DNA of 64,000 nucleotides, taken from positions 1 to 64,000 of the forward strand of contig DVHR01000021.1 of the NCBI GenBank assembly GCA_018711925.1. Direction: 5' to 3'. The position numbers and the translations under genes were made by a program. Shown piece by piece: positions 61,258 through 64,000 of the stretch. This stretch comes from Candidatus Coprenecus pullicola (GTDB lineage: Bacteria > Bacteroidota > Bacteroidia > Bacteroidales > UBA932). Below the pieces are notes generated by a model that was not told the origin of the DNA, searched no databases, and saw only the letters and a program-made list of their open reading frames with translations. Numbering within the stretch: the first letter of the stretch is position 1; every line of letters starts with the position of its first letter.

Positions 61258-61734
61258 ATGAAGTATCAATTGGACAGAATAGACCAGAGAATCCTTTCCT
61301 TTCTGGTCAAGAATGCCAGGATGCCGTTTCTGGAGATAGCCCGTGAGTGCGGTGTCTCCGGTGCGGCCATCCATCAGCGGGTCAAGAAGATGGAGAACAT
61401 GGGCATCATCACCGGCTCCCGTCTTCTGGTGAAGCCTCAGGCCCTGGGACTCAATGTCTGCGCCTTCGTGGGGGTCTCGCTCTCGGAGACCAACAAGTAC
61501 AACGAGGTGATAAAGGCCCTCAAGCAGATACCTGAGGTGGTGGAGTGTCACTTCGTCACCGGCAAGCATGCCCTGCTGATCAAGCTATACTGCACTGACC
61601 ACGATCACCTGATGCGCATCCTCGTCCACACCATTCAGAACATCCCTTATATCCAGAATACGGATACGATGATATCCCTGGACCAGGCCATCGAGCGTCA
61701 GATCTGGGTTGCTGACGTTCCCGTCAAGGAATGA
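61258..61734 (+). CDS. Lrp/AsnC family transcriptional regulator
   Basis: LDRIDQRILSFLVKNARMPFLEIARECGVSGAAIHQRVKKMENMGIITGSRLLV. ATG at 61258 preferred. Confidence 0.94.
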   Translation: MKYQLDRIDQRILSFLVKNARMPFLEIARECGVSGAAIHQRVKKMENMGIITGSRLLVKPQALGLNVCAFVGVSLSETNKYNEVIKALKQIPEVVECHFVTGKHALLIKLYCTDHDHLMRILVHTIQNIPYIQNTDTMISLDQAIERQIWVADVPVKE

Positions 61735-61745
61735 ACCCTTGCTGT

Positions 61746-63407
61746 TCAGAGTTGTTGTATCCAGGGGCCGAAGTTCTCGTTGTAGTTGAAGTCTATCTCG
61801 AAGTCGACCGGACCGTCAGAGTCCGCACCGTAATTGTGAAAGAATACCGGGAAGGTGTGGCCGTCGGAGCGTAGCCAGAACTCATTGCCCCGGTAATGGT
61901 CCAGCCTGTGTGTCCAGCCGTAGCGTCCTATGGTCATATAAAGTCTGCCGTTTTTCAGAGTCACTTCTGCGTCTCCGAAGGGGACCGGTTTGGTGTATTT
62001 CCCCACTAGCCTCGCGAAGTCCGGAGTCTCGCTGCTGCGTCTGATAGTACACGGTACTGCTCTCCGGCGTGGCTTTTTCCTGTCCTTGTACCATTGCGCA
62101 AGGCCCTCCGTGCTCCAGTCCTTGACGATGCCGTCCTGAAGATAAAGGTCTATGATGTAGCGCATCAGACCCAGGCGGGCGTATTCGGACACCTCGGAGT
62201 TGCACAGCAGGGCTATGCCCAGATCCAGCTCGGGGACGAAACCGCATACCCCGGTGAAGCCCCATGTGGTGCCGGTATGGTATATGACCTTGTATCTGTC
62301 ATTCTGCTCCACATACCAGCAGTAGCCGTAGTCGCGGGTCATTGTCGTGTCGGTCTTGACATGGACTGCGCCTATGTGCAGGAAATCCATCTGCCGCCCG
62401 GATATGACCTGGACAGTGTCGTAATATGGGTAGAACCGGAATTCCAACGCCTCATGGAAACCGTTATCGGGGAAATATGCGTTCAGGGCGTTCATGTCAG
62501 CCGGGAAAGAGGAGTGCCACGAGCTGTCCGGGGTGATGAGCCTGGCCACTTTTCCGTTGTCGAGGTGGAAGCGCACCCACTTGGCCATGTCCTCCGCCGT
62601 GGAGCTTATGCTGCCGGCCGGGCCTATCACGTCCACCCAGTGCAGGGCTCTTTCCTCTCCGTGCAGAGGCGTGACATAGATGGAGCCTTTGTTGTATCCG
62701 AAGTAGTGCGCCGTGGAGGCTCTCTTGCCGGCGGCCTTGTAGCCCTCTGAGCCGGGTACGGAGGAGCTCATGTCCAGGGGCTTGAAGATTCTCTCCCTGA
62801 TATTGTCCTCCCATGACCTGCCTGTCACGGTCTCTATGATGCGGGCCGCGATGATGAATGTGATGTTGTTGTAGGCAAAGTGCTCGCGGAATGGATAGAC
62901 AGGCTCTATGTACCGGAACATCCGGTAGACGTCGTCCCGGCTGTAGCCCAGATTGGGTATGTAGGTGCCGGCCTGTGCCACCAGTCCGGTAGAGTGTGTG
63001 AGCAGGTCGTGTACCTGCATTACGGCCTCCACACTGTCATCATACCAGTCGAAGTCGGGCAGGATGTCCTTCACCCTGTCATCCCAGGACAGAAGTCCTT
63101 CGTCCACTAAGGAGGCTATCACGGTAGCCGTGAAAGCCTTGGTCATGGATCCGATGTGAAAGAGCGTGGAAGGAGTGACAGGGTCGCCGCCGCCCTTTTC
63201 CTTTACTCCGAAACCCTGCATCAGGACAGTGGAGTCTCCGTGAATCACTGCCAGGGACATGCCCGGTATCTTCCACTGCTGTCTTACTTTTTCCGCGTAG
63301 GCGGCGATGTCCGCGGTCCGGGTGGAAACGGTTGTGCCGGATACCTGTGCCGTGGCGGACAGTGACAGCAGCATGAAGACTGCGGATATGACTACGGACT
63401 TTCTCAT
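61746..63407 (-). CDS. Serine hydrolase (class C beta-lactamase-like), exported
   Basis: FHIGSMTKAFTATVIASLV (SxxK), YNN motif (FAYNNITFIIAA). Start overlaps the radA stop by 4 nt. Confidence 0.88.
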   Translation of the reverse strand: MRKSVVISAVFMLLSLSATAQVSGTTVSTRTADIAAYAEKVRQQWKIPGMSLAVIHGDSTVLMQGFGVKEKGGGDPVTPSTLFHIGSMTKAFTATVIASLVDEGLLSWDDRVKDILPDFDWYDDSVEAVMQVHDLLTHSTGLVAQAGTYIPNLGYSRDDVYRMFRYIEPVYPFREHFAYNNITFIIAARIIETVTGRSWEDNIRERIFKPLDMSSSVPGSEGYKAAGKRASTAHYFGYNKGSIYVTPLHGEERALHWVDVIGPAGSISSTAEDMAKWVRFHLDNGKVARLITPDSSWHSSFPADMNALNAYFPDNGFHEALEFRFYPYYDTVQVISGRQMDFLHIGAVHVKTDTTMTRDYGYCWYVEQNDRYKVIYHTGTTWGFTGVCGFVPELDLGIALLCNSEVSEYARLGLMRYIIDLYLQDGIVKDWSTEGLAQWYKDRKKPRRRAVPCTIRRSSETPDFARLVGKYTKPVPFGDAEVTLKNGRLYMTIGRYGWTHRLDHYRGNEFWLRSDGHTFPVFFHNYGADSDGPVDFEIDFNYNENFGPWIQQL

Positions 63408-64000
63408 CGGCTTTCCTTGAACAGACTGCGGCACAGTCCGGCAATGTCTTTAATCTCTATTACGCGTATTCCGTGTGGTTTGTCGCGCAGGTCGTCGGAC
63501 AGACTGTAGGAGGAGATGTAGATCTCCTTATATCCTAGACGGGCGGCTTCCGCTATGCGGGCCTCGATGCGGCCTACGGGACGTATCTCTCCGCTAAGGC
63601 CTACTTCCGCGGCGAAACAGGAGCCCTGGCTGACGGCCAGATCGAAATTGGAGGAGAGTATGGCCACCACAACCGCCAGATCGCAGGCCGTGTCGCTTAT
63701 CCTCATGCCTCCGGCCACGTTGAGGAACACGTCCTTGGCCGAGAGCTTGAAGCCGGCTCTCTTCTCGAGTACGGCCAGCAGCATGTTGAGTCTGCGGACA
63801 TCGTAGCCGGTGGCCGATCTCTGCGGCATTCCGTAGACAGCGGAGGATACCAGGGCCTGTATCTCTATCATGAAGGGTCTGGAGCCGTCTACGATACTGC
63901 CTACGGCCACTCCACTGAGTGTGCTGTCGTGCATGGGAGTGAGAATCTCCGAAGGATTCTCCACCTCCCGCAGTCCAGTGCCTGTCATCTCGAAGATGGC
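63404..64000 (-). CDS. radA: DNA repair protein RadA/Sms, C-terminal part (truncated by window edge)
   Basis: MTGTGLREVENPSEILTPMHDSTLSGVAVGSIVDGSRPFMIEIQALV; Lon-like KDVFLNVAGGMRISDTACDLAVVVAILSS; AEVGLSGEIRPV. Confidence 0.95.
   Translation of the reverse strand, partial: AIFEMTGTGLREVENPSEILTPMHDSTLSGVAVGSIVDGSRPFMIEIQALVSSAVYGMPQRSATGYDVRRLNMLLAVLEKRAGFKLSAKDVFLNVAGGMRISDTACDLAVVVAILSSNFDLAVSQGSCFAAEVGLSGEIRPVGRIEARIAEAARLGYKEIYISSYSLSDDLRDKPHGIRVIEIKDIAGLCRSLFKESR

Overview
Chromosomal window from an unidentified Bacteroidales-type bacterium. Evidence for the lineage: TonB-dependent receptors, lipoproteins with acidic residues after the Cys, TAnnTTTG promoter elements, the atpDCBEFHAG gene order, DUF4492-cydAB and purH-mreBCD-mrdA-rodA. 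Most of the window is ordinary housekeeping sequence: ATP synthase, cytochrome bd, glycine decarboxylase P, the cell-shape cluster, ddl, PBP1A, topA and radA. There are no rRNA, tRNA, CRISPR or phage features that I can support. The parts most worth a second look are: (1) a ~750 bp divergent intergenic region at ~36.0-36.75 kb with three copies of a nested-palindrome REP-like repeat, two copies of a second repeat and three elements bounded by TCCAGCA...TGCTGGA; (2) a decayed, frameshifted fragment resembling a REP-associated (Y1/RAYT) transposase at ~34.26-34.47 kb, next to a perfect 15-bp-stem palindrome with a stop codon in its loop; (3) a YtrA-type GntR/ABC/outer-membrane barrel operon with a recognisable -33/-7 promoter and an AGTGTA-N12-TACACT dyad over the predicted start site; (4) a TonB receptor / beta-helix lipoprotein / TRAP-like phosphatase operon whose phosphatase has the metal-ligand Tyr replaced by His; (5) a full-length M16 peptidase homologue that has lost its zinc ligands; (6) a TPR-TM-AraC regulator with an N-terminal lipobox. 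All product calls come from reading the translated sequences; no database search was run.
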